A stretch of 22,434 nucleotides of DNA from an uncultured Eubacteriales bacterium. GTDB lineage: Bacteria > Bacillota > Clostridia > Oscillospirales > Oscillospiraceae. This document shows positions 1-6,617 of this stretch, piece by piece (the first letter of the stretch is position 1; each line of letters begins with the position of its first letter). Below the pieces are notes generated by a model. The model saw only the letters and a program-made list of their open reading frames with translations, was not told the DNA's origin and made no database searches. The stretch is from assembly GCA_900552475.1 (NCBI GenBank), contig USAC01000028.1, positions 1-22,434 on the forward strand. The letters run 5' to 3'. The translations under genes and the position numbers were made by a program.

Positions 1-44
1 GGTTGTCCGCAAACACCATTGTAGAGGTTTTTTCGCTGTGAGTC

Positions 45-108
45 CACTTTTTTTGCTGCCTGCCTTAGATTGTAAATCTAAGGCAGGCAGCAGGTGGCGA
101 AAAAAGTG
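45..108. repeat. Long perfect hairpin with A/T-flanked outer arms
   Basis: Bases 54-71 and 75-92 are perfect reverse complements (18 pairs) around a 3-base loop, GTA. Outside this stem, CACTTTTTT (near 45-54) can pair with AAAAAAGTG (100-108) across an asymmetric bulge. The structure sits directly upstream of the recombinase remnant. It could be a bidirectional terminator, or the end of a decayed mobile element. A similar but shorter T/A-armed hairpin occurs at 17586-17611. Seen directly; its role is not known. Confidence 0.7.
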
Positions 109-146
109 CAACACAAAAAGACCGCCGCAAATGCGCCGACCTGAGA

Positions 147-335
147 GGTCAGGTTATTATCAGCAAGGAAAACTTTGCGCTTGCTCAGAAGGTCATTCGA
201 GGCGGAGGGCGGAATCCCACGTGCAAGCAGCATGAGCATCCGCTCAAGGGACTCGTCCGCTGCGGTAACTGTAAACGTGCTATAACGCGCCGCAAGAATA
301 CGGAGGGTGCCCCGAGAGTGTGTTTTGTCCGCTTA
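147..335 (+). pseudogene. Remnant of a large serine recombinase (zinc-ribbon end)
   Basis: Reading the frame that contains codon 165-167, the translation includes SKENFALAQKVIRGG, then HPLKGLVRCGNCKRAITRRK and NTEGAPRV. A C-x2-C pair (codons 261-263 and 270-272) after an HPLKGLV stretch is typical of the recombinase zinc beta-ribbon domain of large serine recombinases in clostridia (family knowledge). No start codon, catalytic resolvase domain or recombinase domain is present. After about base 325 the frame runs into unrelated repeat-like sequence. I read it as a decayed fragment of an integrase or transposon recombinase. The ends are approximate, because the frame stays open beyond the recognisable part. 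Confidence 0.6.
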
Positions 336-378
336 CAGCGGGCAAAACGCGCGGGTCGGAGCGATATTCCCTCTCCTC

Positions 379-438
379 AAAAGGGCGATGCCCTTTTGGG
401 GAAACTGCAAGCCGGTGCGGCTCTGCCGCACCGGCTTG
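379..438 (-). terminator. Tandem hairpins downstream of the MFS gene
   Basis: Just past the minus-strand stop at 446 lie two stems. Bases 408-421 pair perfectly with 425-438 (14 pairs, 3-base loop). Then AAAAGGGC (379-386) pairs with GCCCTTTT (390-397). The second stem has A/T flanks, which suits a rho-independent terminator in either direction. The GC-rich first stem lacks a U tract. Confidence 0.6.
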
Positions 439-445
439 TAACGCA

Positions 446-1684
446 TTATTTCATCTTCGCGAGCATCCGCTTGTCGCAGATGCTGATGCCGATCGAGACG
501 AGCACGCCGACAAGCGCCATGCCGCAGATCATGAGATAGGTGCTCATGTAGGAGCCCGTCGCGTCGTAGAGCGCGCCGGCCACGGTGCTGCCGAAGGAGG
601 CGAACATCAGATTCGTCACCACGACGGAGAGATTCAGAGAGTAGTGCTTCAGCCCATAGTACGAGCTGACGAACGCCGCGTTCGCGGGCGTCACGCCGCC
701 GTAGGCCAGACCGCCGATGATGAAGCCCGCCACCAGCACAGGGAAGCTCTGCATCTTCAGCGCCGCGATCAGAACGATGCCCGTCACGACGAAGAGGACG
801 TTCACCGTCTGCATCGTGCCGCTGCGGCCGACCTTGTCGAACAGGCCGCCGAGAATCACGCGGCCGATGCCGTTGAAAATCGAGATCAGTCCAACGACGG
901 TCGTGATCGTGCCGATCGAGACGGTCGGGCCAACCTCCTTGGCGATGGCGCTCGCCTGCGACACGAGGGCAAGCCCCGCCGCGCTCAGCAGAATCGCCCA
1001 GAGATAATACAGCCAGAACGCGGGCTTTTTCAGCATCTCGCCGGTGCCGGCCTCCATCGCCACGGGATTGACGTACTTTTTCTTCACGCTGGCCGCCGCC
1101 GGGGGCGCAAAGTCCTTGCCGGGCTTCTCGAGGAAGAAGCCGCAGATCGCCATCACCACCGCCGAGACGACGCCCAGCACGATGAAGCTGCGACGCCAGG
1201 CGCCGATGGCGTCGGGTGTGCAGACCTGGTAAAGCTTACCGATCAGGAAGCTGCTGATGCCGAAGCCCATCAGCAGGATGCCGGAGATCAGTCCCTGCTT
1301 GTCGGGAAACCACTTGCCGACCGTGGCGAGCACGGCGTTGTACGAAAAGCCCGAGGCAAAGCCGCAGATCACGCCGAAGCCGATGTAGAGCATCGCGAGC
1401 GAGCGGATGTTCGCCGAGAGCAGAAAGCCCACCAAAAACAGCGCCGCGGACACCCACAGATACACCTTCTGGCTCACTTTCCCCGCGAGGAAGCCGCCCA
1501 CAAGCCCCCCGATGCAGAAAAAGCTCATCACAATCGTGAACGTCAGCGACAGCTGCGCCGCGCTCCACTGCGGAAACTCCGCCGCGATCGGGCCGGACAG
1601 TACGCTCCACGCATACACCAGTCCGCTCAGCAGCAGCGCCACGCATCCCACGATGACGTATACCCATCTGTTTACAACCTTCAT
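446..1684 (-). CDS. OFA-type MFS transporter (oxalate/formate antiporter family)
   Basis: A 412-residue major facilitator superfamily permease with about 12 hydrophobic segments and a polar loop near the middle (FLEKPGKDFAPPAAASVKKKY). The N-terminal NRWVYVIVGC...YAWSVLSGPI and the stretch VGKWFPDKQGLISGILLMGFG are characteristic of the OFA family, which exchanges or imports small carboxylates. The substrate cannot be read from sequence. I place the start at 1684 because GGAGG (1694-1690) sits 5 bases upstream. The upstream in-frame ATGs (1702, 1696) lack a site and overlap this ribosome-binding region. The gene stands alone. Upstream lies the inverted-repeat element at 1712-1858, leaving no good promoter in the short space between, so transcription may start inside or beyond the element. 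Tandem hairpins follow the stop. Confidence 0.9.
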   Translation of the reverse strand: MKVVNRWVYVIVGCVALLLSGLVYAWSVLSGPIAAEFPQWSAAQLSLTFTIVMSFFCIGGLVGGFLAGKVSQKVYLWVSAALFLVGFLLSANIRSLAMLYIGFGVICGFASGFSYNAVLATVGKWFPDKQGLISGILLMGFGISSFLIGKLYQVCTPDAIGAWRRSFIVLGVVSAVVMAICGFFLEKPGKDFAPPAAASVKKKYVNPVAMEAGTGEMLKKPAFWLYYLWAILLSAAGLALVSQASAIAKEVGPTVSIGTITTVVGLISIFNGIGRVILGGLFDKVGRSGTMQTVNVLFVVTGIVLIAALKMQSFPVLVAGFIIGGLAYGGVTPANAAFVSSYYGLKHYSLNLSVVVTNLMFASFGSTVAGALYDATGSYMSTYLMICGMALVGVLVSIGISICDKRMLAKMK

Positions 1685-1711
1685 GTTTTCCTCCATCTTC
1701 AAAAAAGTATA

Positions 1712-1858
1712 TATCCTCGGTTGACAAGGGCAGACACGCTTTCCGACGGCCCTGATCGGCGCTGGACGTCGTCATTGTCCTCGGCGGGCGACAGCCCGCC
1801 GTCGTCCTCTTCCTCGCCAGCCCCGAAAAACCGTGTTTGCCCTTGTCAGCCGAGGATA
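1712..1858. mobile_element. Inverted-repeat element, short copy (MITE-like), copy 1
   Basis: The left end reads TATCCTCGGTTGACAAGGGC and the reverse complement of the right end reads TATCCTCGGCTGACAAGGGC, giving terminal inverted repeats of about 27 bases with two mismatches. Inside is the stem GGCGGGC (1783-1789) with GCCCGCC (1794-1800). The interior, read on the minus strand, matches the right half of the longer copy at 6618-6891 (shared GAGGAAGAGGACGACGG and GACGACGTCCAG). No transposase is encoded, so it looks like a non-autonomous element or a structured-RNA repeat. No clear target duplication is visible. Confidence 0.75.
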
Positions 1859-1931
1859 CCATCATACCATAAATTCTGTCGATTGCAAGCCGGATTGTTC
1901 AATGAATCGCTCAATGTTATCAAAATATTTC

Positions 1932-1959
1932 TTGCTTGTGCTGCCGTATCAGTTATAAT
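1932..1959 (+). promoter_or_regulatory. Promoter of the MATE gene
   Basis: TTGCTT (1932-1937), a 16-base spacer, and a perfect TATAAT (1954-1959). This predicts a start near 1966 and a leader of about 107 bases before the MATE start codon. Confidence 0.55.
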
Positions 1960-1968
1960 GAAGACAGA

Positions 1969-2037
1969 GCCGCGCCGGCGTGCGCGGCACGCCGCCATAT
2001 AGCTTCTACTTTCTCCATGTGCCGCTAAACGGCGCAT
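1969..2037 (+). promoter_or_regulatory. Structured leader of the MATE mRNA (competing hairpins)
   Basis: Bases 1969-1975 (GCCGCGC) pair with 1982-1988. Bases 1977-1983 (GGCGTGC) pair with 1987-1993. The two 7-pair stems overlap and exclude each other. A third stem joins 2017-2024 to 2030-2037 (8 pairs including one G-T wobble, loop CTAAA). No U tract follows, so classical attenuation is not evident. The leader may still influence translation. Pairing seen directly; the function is inferred. Confidence 0.4.
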
Positions 2038-2042
2038 CACTA

Positions 2043-2058
2043 TTATATAATTATATAA
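2043..2058. promoter_or_regulatory. Perfect 16-base A/T palindrome, candidate operator
   Basis: TTATATAATTATATAA is its own reverse complement and overlaps the start of the AAAGGAGG ribosome-binding site. A/T-rich palindromes of this size are typical targets of MarR-family regulators, and a MarR gene lies just downstream of the pump. The same sequence is not repeated at the marR promoter, which weakens the case. Confidence 0.35.
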
Positions 2059-2072
2059 AGGAGGTTTCCGCC

Positions 2073-3452
2073 ATGTCTGATGATCCGCAGCGCGGCAATC
2101 CGCTGGAAACCGCACCGATCCCCACCCTTCTCCTGCGCTATTCCGTTCCCACGGCGCTGACACTGATGGTGAACTTCCTGTATAACATCGTCGACCAGAT
2201 TTTCATCGGCCGCGGCGTCGGCATCTCCGGCATGACGGCGACGAACATCGCCTTCCCGCTCGTTATCCTCGTCGGAGCCGTCTCGCTCCTGCTCGGCGAC
2301 GGCTGCGCCGCCTATGTCAGTCTCGCACTCGGGCGGCGGCAGCAGGCGGAGGCGGACGCCGCCGTCGGCCAAACCGTGACGCTCCTGCTTGTGAGCGGCA
2401 TTGTGCTCGCGGCGCTCTCCGCGCTGCTCGCGCCGCAGCTCGTCTGGCTCCTCGGCACAACGGAGACGGCCTATGCCCAGTCCGTCGCGTATCTGCGCAC
2501 CATCTCCGTCGGGATCCCGTTCCAGCTGCTGTGCCCGGCGCTCACGGCCATCGTCCGCGCGGACGGCTCGCCGCAGTACACCATGCGGTGCATGCTCGCG
2601 GGGGCACTGCTCAACGTCGCGCTCGACGCGCTGTTTATCTTCCCGCTTGCGATGGGCGTCGTCGGCGCGGGCATCGCGACCGTCATCGGCGAGGCCGTCT
2701 CGGCGCTTCTGTTCCTGCGCTATCTGCCGCACATGAAAACCGTGCAGGTGCGGCGTGAAAACCTCCGTCCCACCGCCGCGCGTACCGGGCGGATCCTCGC
2801 GCTCGGCCTGCCGAGCCTGCTGACGCAGATGATGACCGCCGCCGTGCAGATCGTCATGAACAATCTCATGCGCAAATACGGCGCCGCGACCATCTACGGC
2901 AGCGACATCGCCCTCTCGGTCTACGGGATGATGCTGAAGATCTACCAGATCGCGCACGCGATGTTCGTCGGCGTCTCGTCGGCGACGCAGCCGATCAACG
3001 GCTTCAACTTCGGCGCGCAGCACTATGACCGCGTCTACCGGACCTACCGTCTCGCGACGCGCGCGGCGCTGGTGATCTCCATGGGGTGGTTCGCCGTGTT
3101 CATGCTGCTGCCGCGGCAGATCGGCATGCTCTTCGCGCCGGACAATCTCCTCTACCTCGACTGCACCGCGCACTGCTTCCGCCGGTACATGCTCACCTTC
3201 TTCCTCTACGGCGCGCACATGACGACGGCCTCGTTCCTGCAGGGGATCGGCAAGCCCTCGCGCTCCGTGCTCATTCCGCTCGCGCGGCAGGGGCTGTTTC
3301 TCATCCCGCTGGCGTTCGTGCTCTCCGCACGATTCGGGCTGGACGGGGCGCTGTTTGCCGTGCCGATCGCCGATACGATGGCGTTTCTGCTGAGTATGGC
3401 GCTCGCCGCGGCAGAGTTCCGCGCGTGGCGCGGCAAGGACTGGCTTGCGTAA
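2073..3452 (+). CDS. MATE-family multidrug efflux transporter
   Basis: A 459-residue polytopic membrane protein of the usual MATE size with about 12 membrane spans. The N-terminal PTLLLRYSVPTALTLMVNFL and YNIVDQIFIGRGVG match the conserved first two helices of the NorM/MepA-type family. The second half repeats the pattern (ALGLPSLLTQMMTAAVQIVMN, then GVSSATQPINGFNFGA). Members export cationic drugs or metabolites by sodium or proton antiport; the substrate here is unknown. The start is fixed by AAAGGAGG (2057-2064) 8 bases upstream. The downstream MarR gene in the same direction, with its own promoter, suggests a MepR/MepA-like regulatory pair (inference). The leader carries competing hairpins and a palindrome. 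Confidence 0.93.
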   Translation: MSDDPQRGNPLETAPIPTLLLRYSVPTALTLMVNFLYNIVDQIFIGRGVGISGMTATNIAFPLVILVGAVSLLLGDGCAAYVSLALGRRQQAEADAAVGQTVTLLLVSGIVLAALSALLAPQLVWLLGTTETAYAQSVAYLRTISVGIPFQLLCPALTAIVRADGSPQYTMRCMLAGALLNVALDALFIFPLAMGVVGAGIATVIGEAVSALLFLRYLPHMKTVQVRRENLRPTAARTGRILALGLPSLLTQMMTAAVQIVMNNLMRKYGAATIYGSDIALSVYGMMLKIYQIAHAMFVGVSSATQPINGFNFGAQHYDRVYRTYRLATRAALVISMGWFAVFMLLPRQIGMLFAPDNLLYLDCTAHCFRRYMLTFFLYGAHMTTASFLQGIGKPSRSVLIPLARQGLFLIPLAFVLSARFGLDGALFAVPIADTMAFLLSMALAAAEFRAWRGKDWLA

Positions 3453-3510
3453 TAATTTCCAAAAAACGCCAAATTCATGGTTTATTCCCCTCATTCGGTT
3501 AAATTGCTCG

Positions 3511-3539
3511 TTGATTTTTCCCTTATTTCGTGCTAAAAT
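3511..3539 (+). promoter_or_regulatory. Promoter of the marR-type gene
   Basis: TTGATT (3511-3516), a 17-base spacer, and TAAAAT (3534-3539), located 38 bases before the start codon. The regulator can therefore be transcribed separately from the pump. Confidence 0.65.
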
Positions 3540-3576
3540 TGTCTTATGAACGTCTCTTAACACAGGAGGTACCCGT

Positions 3577-4002
3577 ATGTGGGAGGAGAATCCCTGCACG
3601 ATGCTCATCCGCCGACTCTACCTGTCACTGACGCGTCTGTCCAACCGTATCCTGCACCAACACGATCTGACGATGTCCCAGCTCATGACGCTGCTGCTCC
3701 TATCCGGCTCCTCAGAAAAGGAGCTCTCGCTCAAGGAGCTGGAGCGTCTGCTGCAGACATCGCAGCCGGACGTGGCCGGGATCGCTTCACGGCTGGAGAA
3801 GAAGGGCCTTGTGTCTCGATTTCAGGACGCGGCAGATCGGCGGGTCAAGCGCCTGTCCATCACCACGCAGGGCGAACAGAGCTGCTGTGCGGCTCGGGGC
3901 GAAATCCGCAGTGGTGAGGACGCCCTGCTCGCCGGTATGACGCCGGAGGAGCAGAACGCATTCCGCCGCCTGCTGGAAAAGGCGGCGCAAAACCTGACCT
4001 GA
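3577..4002 (+). CDS. MarR-family transcriptional regulator
   Basis: A 141-residue protein of normal MarR length. After an N-terminal dimerisation helix, a winged helix-turn-helix spans about residues 32-98: LTMSQLMTLLLL, the recognition-helix region LLQTSQPDVAGIASRLEKKGLV, and the wing with the family motif DRR at 87-89 followed by VKRLSITTQGE. The C-terminal helix closes the dimer. AGGAGGT (3564-3570) lies 6 bases before ATG. Members repress nearby efflux genes and themselves until a ligand binds, so the MATE gene 124 bases upstream is the natural target (inference by analogy with MepR/MepA). No palindrome clearly shared by the two promoter regions was found. A strong bidirectional terminator follows. 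Confidence 0.9.
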   Translation: MWEENPCTMLIRRLYLSLTRLSNRILHQHDLTMSQLMTLLLLSGSSEKELSLKELERLLQTSQPDVAGIASRLEKKGLVSRFQDAADRRVKRLSITTQGEQSCCAARGEIRSGEDALLAGMTPEEQNAFRRLLEKAAQNLT

Positions 4003-4024
4003 AGCCCCGCGCCAACCAATCCCC

Positions 4025-4074
4025 AAAAAAAGGCGGCATATCCGGTCGCACAACCGGCTATGCCGTCCTTTTTT
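4025..4074. terminator. Bidirectional terminator between convergent genes
   Basis: A run of seven A (4025-4031) leads into a stem whose outer part is GGCGGCATA against TATGCCGTCC and whose inner part is CCGGT against ACCGG, followed by TTTTTT. It serves the marR gene on plus and the hydrolase gene on minus, whose stop codon it touches. Confidence 0.85.
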
Positions 4075-5168
4075 CATCCAATATGGCTGCTTATTTCTCC
4101 GGTCTCCAGCCGGAAGGTCATCTGTACGGGATTGTGGTCGGAGCTTTCAAAGCCGGTATCGATGACGTTCGACTGCTCGACGGTGACATTGGCCGAGACG
4201 AGGAAGCCGTCCACCGTCAGAACATACTGTCCCTCATGATACGGGCCGTCGGCGTTGCGGCAGCTCGGCACAGGATTCTGTTCGTCGAGCGGCGCAACCA
4301 GACGCACGGCAAAGCCGTCGAAGGTCTCATCGGGGATGGGCTGCGCCCAGGAGTATTCCTGATCCGCCGCGCCGAAATACTGCGCCGAGTCGCCGAGCAG
4401 ATCCTTGTTGAAATCGCCGCCCGCGACGCACCAGTTCCCCTTCTCGTACTCGCGCTGCATGTCGCGCAGCAGGAGCGAGAGCTGTTCGGTCGCGATCGTC
4501 CCGTTGGACGTGTAGGCCGACAGGTGGAGGTTATAGAGCACCAGCTCCCGCCCGCCGTCCACTGGGATGCGGCTGACGGAGTAGCAGCGGTCGAGGTCAA
4601 GCAGTTTCATGAAACCGCTCTCCACGGGCAGCTCTACGCGCCGCGCCGACGTAATCTTCGCGGGCGCGAACGTCAGCAGACCCGAGCGTGAAGCGCCGTG
4701 CGGCTTTGTCAGCGGGTACATGAGATACGGTGAGTCGTAGTTCTGGCAGAACACGCTGTTTTCCCATGAGAGCGCGGCATAGAGCGGCTCGCGCTCGTCG
4801 ACGTGATAGCTGCGGGTCGAGTCGATGTCGACCTCCTGCACGAGGTAAAAATCCGCGTTCTGGTCGGTGAGCGTCCGGGCGATACGGTCAAGATTCGCCG
4901 TCAGGCGCTCCTCCGACCACGCGCGCGACTCCGTGCCGCCGTCCATAAAGAACCCGTAATCCGACTCATACGCGCCAAAGCCGATGTTATACGACACAAT
5001 TTTATAGGTCTCGCCCGCGGCGATGGACGTCTCCACCGCGCCATTCTGTACCGCCAGCTCCTGATCGCCGATGCGGTGATAGTCGATCAGGACATAGGCC
5101 ACATACCCGCCCACGACCAGTACCAGCGCCAGCAGGATGCACAAAACAATCTTCCAGCCCTTTTTCAT
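4074..5168 (-). CDS. Membrane-anchored endonuclease/exonuclease/phosphatase-fold hydrolase
   Basis: A 364-residue protein with one N-terminal membrane segment (residues 6-27) and an external EEP domain. The metal-binding and catalytic motifs of the family are visible in order: SYNIG (N61), QEVD (E112), NLHLSA (H215), GGDFN (D252, N254) and SDHNPV (D344, H345). Members cleave phosphodiester bonds of DNA, RNA, phospholipids or inositol phosphates; the external location argues for an extracellular nucleic acid or lipid head-group substrate, but this is inference. I choose the start at 5168 because GAGGAGG lies just upstream; the in-frame ATG 14 codons earlier has no such site. It is transcribed away from the rhomboid gene from a shared promoter region, and its predicted 5' leader contains the solo repeat end at 5201-5219. 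Confidence 0.85.
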   Translation of the reverse strand: MKKGWKIVLCILLALVLVVGGYVAYVLIDYHRIGDQELAVQNGAVETSIAAGETYKIVSYNIGFGAYESDYGFFMDGGTESRAWSEERLTANLDRIARTLTDQNADFYLVQEVDIDSTRSYHVDEREPLYAALSWENSVFCQNYDSPYLMYPLTKPHGASRSGLLTFAPAKITSARRVELPVESGFMKLLDLDRCYSVSRIPVDGGRELVLYNLHLSAYTSNGTIATEQLSLLLRDMQREYEKGNWCVAGGDFNKDLLGDSAQYFGAADQEYSWAQPIPDETFDGFAVRLVAPLDEQNPVPSCRNADGPYHEGQYVLTVDGFLVSANVTVEQSNVIDTGFESSDHNPVQMTFRLETGEISSHIG

Positions 5169-5200
5169 GCCGTCCTCCTCATGGTTTACAAAATTAGATC

Positions 5201-5219
5201 CCCTTGTCAATCGAGGATA
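5201..5219. repeat. Solo terminal end of the inverted-repeat element
   Basis: CCCTTGTCAATCGAGGATA matches the right end of the elements at 1712-1858 and 6618-6891. It combines the inner bases of one copy (GTCAATCGAGG) with the outer bases of the other (GGATA, extending to GGATATAT). No partner arm is present nearby. It is either a deletion remnant or an independent use of the same sequence. Confidence 0.6.
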
Positions 5220-5253
5220 TATCCATTATAATCGACCCAAGACCATTTGAAAA
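5204..5253. promoter_or_regulatory. Bidirectional promoter sharing one ATTATAAT box
   Basis: Plus strand: TTGTCA (5204-5209), 17 bases, TATAAT (5227-5232), reading toward the rhomboid gene. Minus strand: TTTTCA (5253-5248), 17 bases, TATAAT (5230-5225), reading toward the EEP hydrolase. The two -10 boxes overlap in the palindrome ATTATAAT, so the two polymerase complexes should exclude each other. The plus -35 lies inside the solo repeat end. The minus -35 is weak (4 of 6). Confidence 0.6.
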
Positions 5254-5266
5254 GAGGAAATCTCCC

Positions 5267-5836
5267 TTGAAAAAACTTGTCATCCGCTTCAACTCGCCCG
5301 TGGTGCTGTGCTTTGCGCTGCTGAGCCTGCTGGCGCTCCTGCTCGGGGATGTCACGGGCGGCGCGGCGACCACGCGGTTTTTCTGCGTCTACCGCTCGTC
5401 TCTCGCCGATCCCCTGACGTATCTGCGCCTGTTCACGCACGTCCTCGGTCACGCGGGCTACAGCCACTATATGGGCAACATGCTCCTTCTGCTGCTCGTC
5501 GGTCCTCCGCTCGAGGAGAAATACGGCAGCCGCACGCTCCTGCTCACGATCGCCGTGACGGCGCTTGTGACGGGGCTGGCGCAGTTCATCTTCTTCCCGC
5601 AGACGGCGCTGCTCGGCGCGAGCGGCGTTGTGTTCATGATGATCGTCCTCTCCTCGTTCACGGAGATGAAAAAGGGCGGCATTCCCATCACGCTCATCCT
5701 CGTCGTGGTGTTCTACCTCGGCGGCGAGCTGGTCGACGGGCTGAAAAATACCGACAACATTTCCCAGCTGACGCACATCGTCGGCGGCGTGTGCGGCATG
5801 GTATTCGGCTTCACGCTGCGGAGCCGCAAGCGGTGA
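5267..5836 (+). CDS. Rhomboid-family intramembrane serine protease
   Basis: A 189-residue protein with about six membrane segments. The rhomboid signature residues are visible: FTHVLGHAGYSHYMGN (H58, H67, N71), the catalytic serine in GASG (S119) and the catalytic histidine in LTHIVGG (H170). Family members cut membrane proteins within or near a transmembrane helix. I choose a TTG start at 5267 because AGAGGAAA (5253-5260) sits 6 bases before it and the protein then begins KKLVIRF, a normal cytoplasmic start. An upstream in-frame ATG at 5204 lies within the predicted promoter and would add about 21 unlikely residues. The stop overlaps the GTG start of the LspA-like gene (GTGA), so the two are probably translationally coupled. 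Confidence 0.9.
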   Translation: MKKLVIRFNSPVVLCFALLSLLALLLGDVTGGAATTRFFCVYRSSLADPLTYLRLFTHVLGHAGYSHYMGNMLLLLLVGPPLEEKYGSRTLLLTIAVTALVTGLAQFIFFPQTALLGASGVVFMMIVLSSFTEMKKGGIPITLILVVVFYLGGELVDGLKNTDNISQLTHIVGGVCGMVFGFTLRSRKR

Positions 5837-6366
5837 GTGCGGCCGTCTGCATCGCGCTGGCGCTGGGGCTTCTCGACCGGGTCTGCAAGCACCGCGCACG
5901 GCGCGGCCTGCGCCGACGGGGCCGCTTTTTCGAGCTGACGCATCTAGAAAACCGCGGCGCGGCGACGGGGCTGCTTGCGGCGCATCCGCGGTGGGTGCTC
6001 GCGTTCGGGTGCGCGGTGTACGCGCTGGCGCTGGCGCTCCTGCTGCTGTGGGTGGATGGCGGCGCGTGCCTGCGGTACGGCGCGGCGCTCCTCGCCTGCG
6101 GCGGGCTCAGCAACCTAGTCGACCGCTTCGTGCGAGGGAGCGTGACGGACTATCTGCGCTTTCCTCGCCTGCCGGGACGGGTGGGGCGGCTCGTGTGGAA
6201 CCTCGCGGACTTCATGATCCTCGCCGGGGCGGCACTGCCGCTCGCGTCTGAAATCGGAGTGTACGCAGAGATGGCGCTGCATTTGCCGCGCCTTCTCTGC
6301 TTATTCATCTTCCCGCTCTTTTTCTTCCCGAATGCCGCAAATGGCATTGTAAAACCAGATCAGTAA
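5833..6366 (+). CDS. Divergent signal peptidase II (LspA-like) protein
   Basis: A 177-residue membrane protein starting at GTG, which overlaps the rhomboid stop by three bases. LspA landmarks are all present: LLDRVCK (compare D-Q-x-x-K) at 13-19, FFELTHLENRGAATGLL at 32-48 (the N-x-G-A-A region), GGLSNLVDR at 90-98 with catalytic D97, VTDYLRF at 104-110, and WNLADFMIL at 122-130 with catalytic D126. Signal peptidase II removes signal peptides from lipid-modified prolipoproteins. Differences from classical LspA are S in place of G before NLVDR, many arginines at residues 20-31, and an extended tail after 140. Whether this is the main housekeeping enzyme or a paralogue working with the rhomboid cannot be told from this window. 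The 3' end overlaps a convergent small gene by 66 bases. Confidence 0.75.
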   Translation: MSAAVCIALALGLLDRVCKHRARRGLRRRGRFFELTHLENRGAATGLLAAHPRWVLAFGCAVYALALALLLLWVDGGACLRYGAALLACGGLSNLVDRFVRGSVTDYLRFPRLPGRVGRLVWNLADFMILAGAALPLASEIGVYAEMALHLPRLLCLFIFPLFFFPNAANGIVKPDQ

Positions 6367-6516
6367 CAGGCCATGTGTAATGAGCTTTGTTTTTGTGCTG
6401 CAGTTGGGGAGAATCAGGCCGAAATCCGCCAAGAGAAGGACAACGGTAAAGAGAATCAACAACGCCAGAAACCGGTACGCTCGGCTCTTATACCACTTTT
6501 CGAGCTTCTTTTTCAT
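6301..6516 (-). CDS. Small two-helix membrane protein, unknown function
   Basis: A 71-residue product with a basic start (MKKKLEKWYKSRAYR), two hydrophobic segments (about 16-38 and 46-64) and a charged tail (REEKEREDE), a normal layout for a real small membrane protein. No family recognised. The ATG is preceded only by the weak site GGGGTG. A better AGGAG at 6559-6555 lies 38 bases upstream with no standard start behind it; an 11-codon frame from an ACG there would end in TGA overlapping this ATG, which may be chance. A weak promoter (TGGACA, 18 bases, TATATC; 6589-6560) is possible. Its last 66 bases overlap the end of the LspA-like gene on the opposite strand. Confidence 0.5.
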   Translation of the reverse strand: MKKKLEKWYKSRAYRFLALLILFTVVLLLADFGLILPNCSTKTKLITHGLLLIWFYNAICGIREEKEREDE

Positions 6517-6617
6517 CGGGCACCCCGCTTTATTTTCCCGTCGGCCGTGGTTTACTCCTGATATAGTTTTTATTTGTCACATATGTCCATATCCGTCAAC
6601 TTCATTTCCCGTTTCAT

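Noticed and set aside
1712..1740. Promoter for the MFS gene within the element end
   Set aside because: TTGTCA on minus is followed at 17 bases by TTTTGA; the TATACT present is only 10 bases away, so the spacing is wrong.
320..2002. 560-codon open frame on plus opposite the MFS gene
   Set aside because: Low-complexity Arg/His/Ala-rich translation, antisense to a clearly conserved transporter; a GC-rich shadow frame.
2043..3608. 521-codon open frame on minus opposite the MATE gene
   Set aside because: Charged low-complexity translation and antisense to a recognised gene; no ribosome-binding site.
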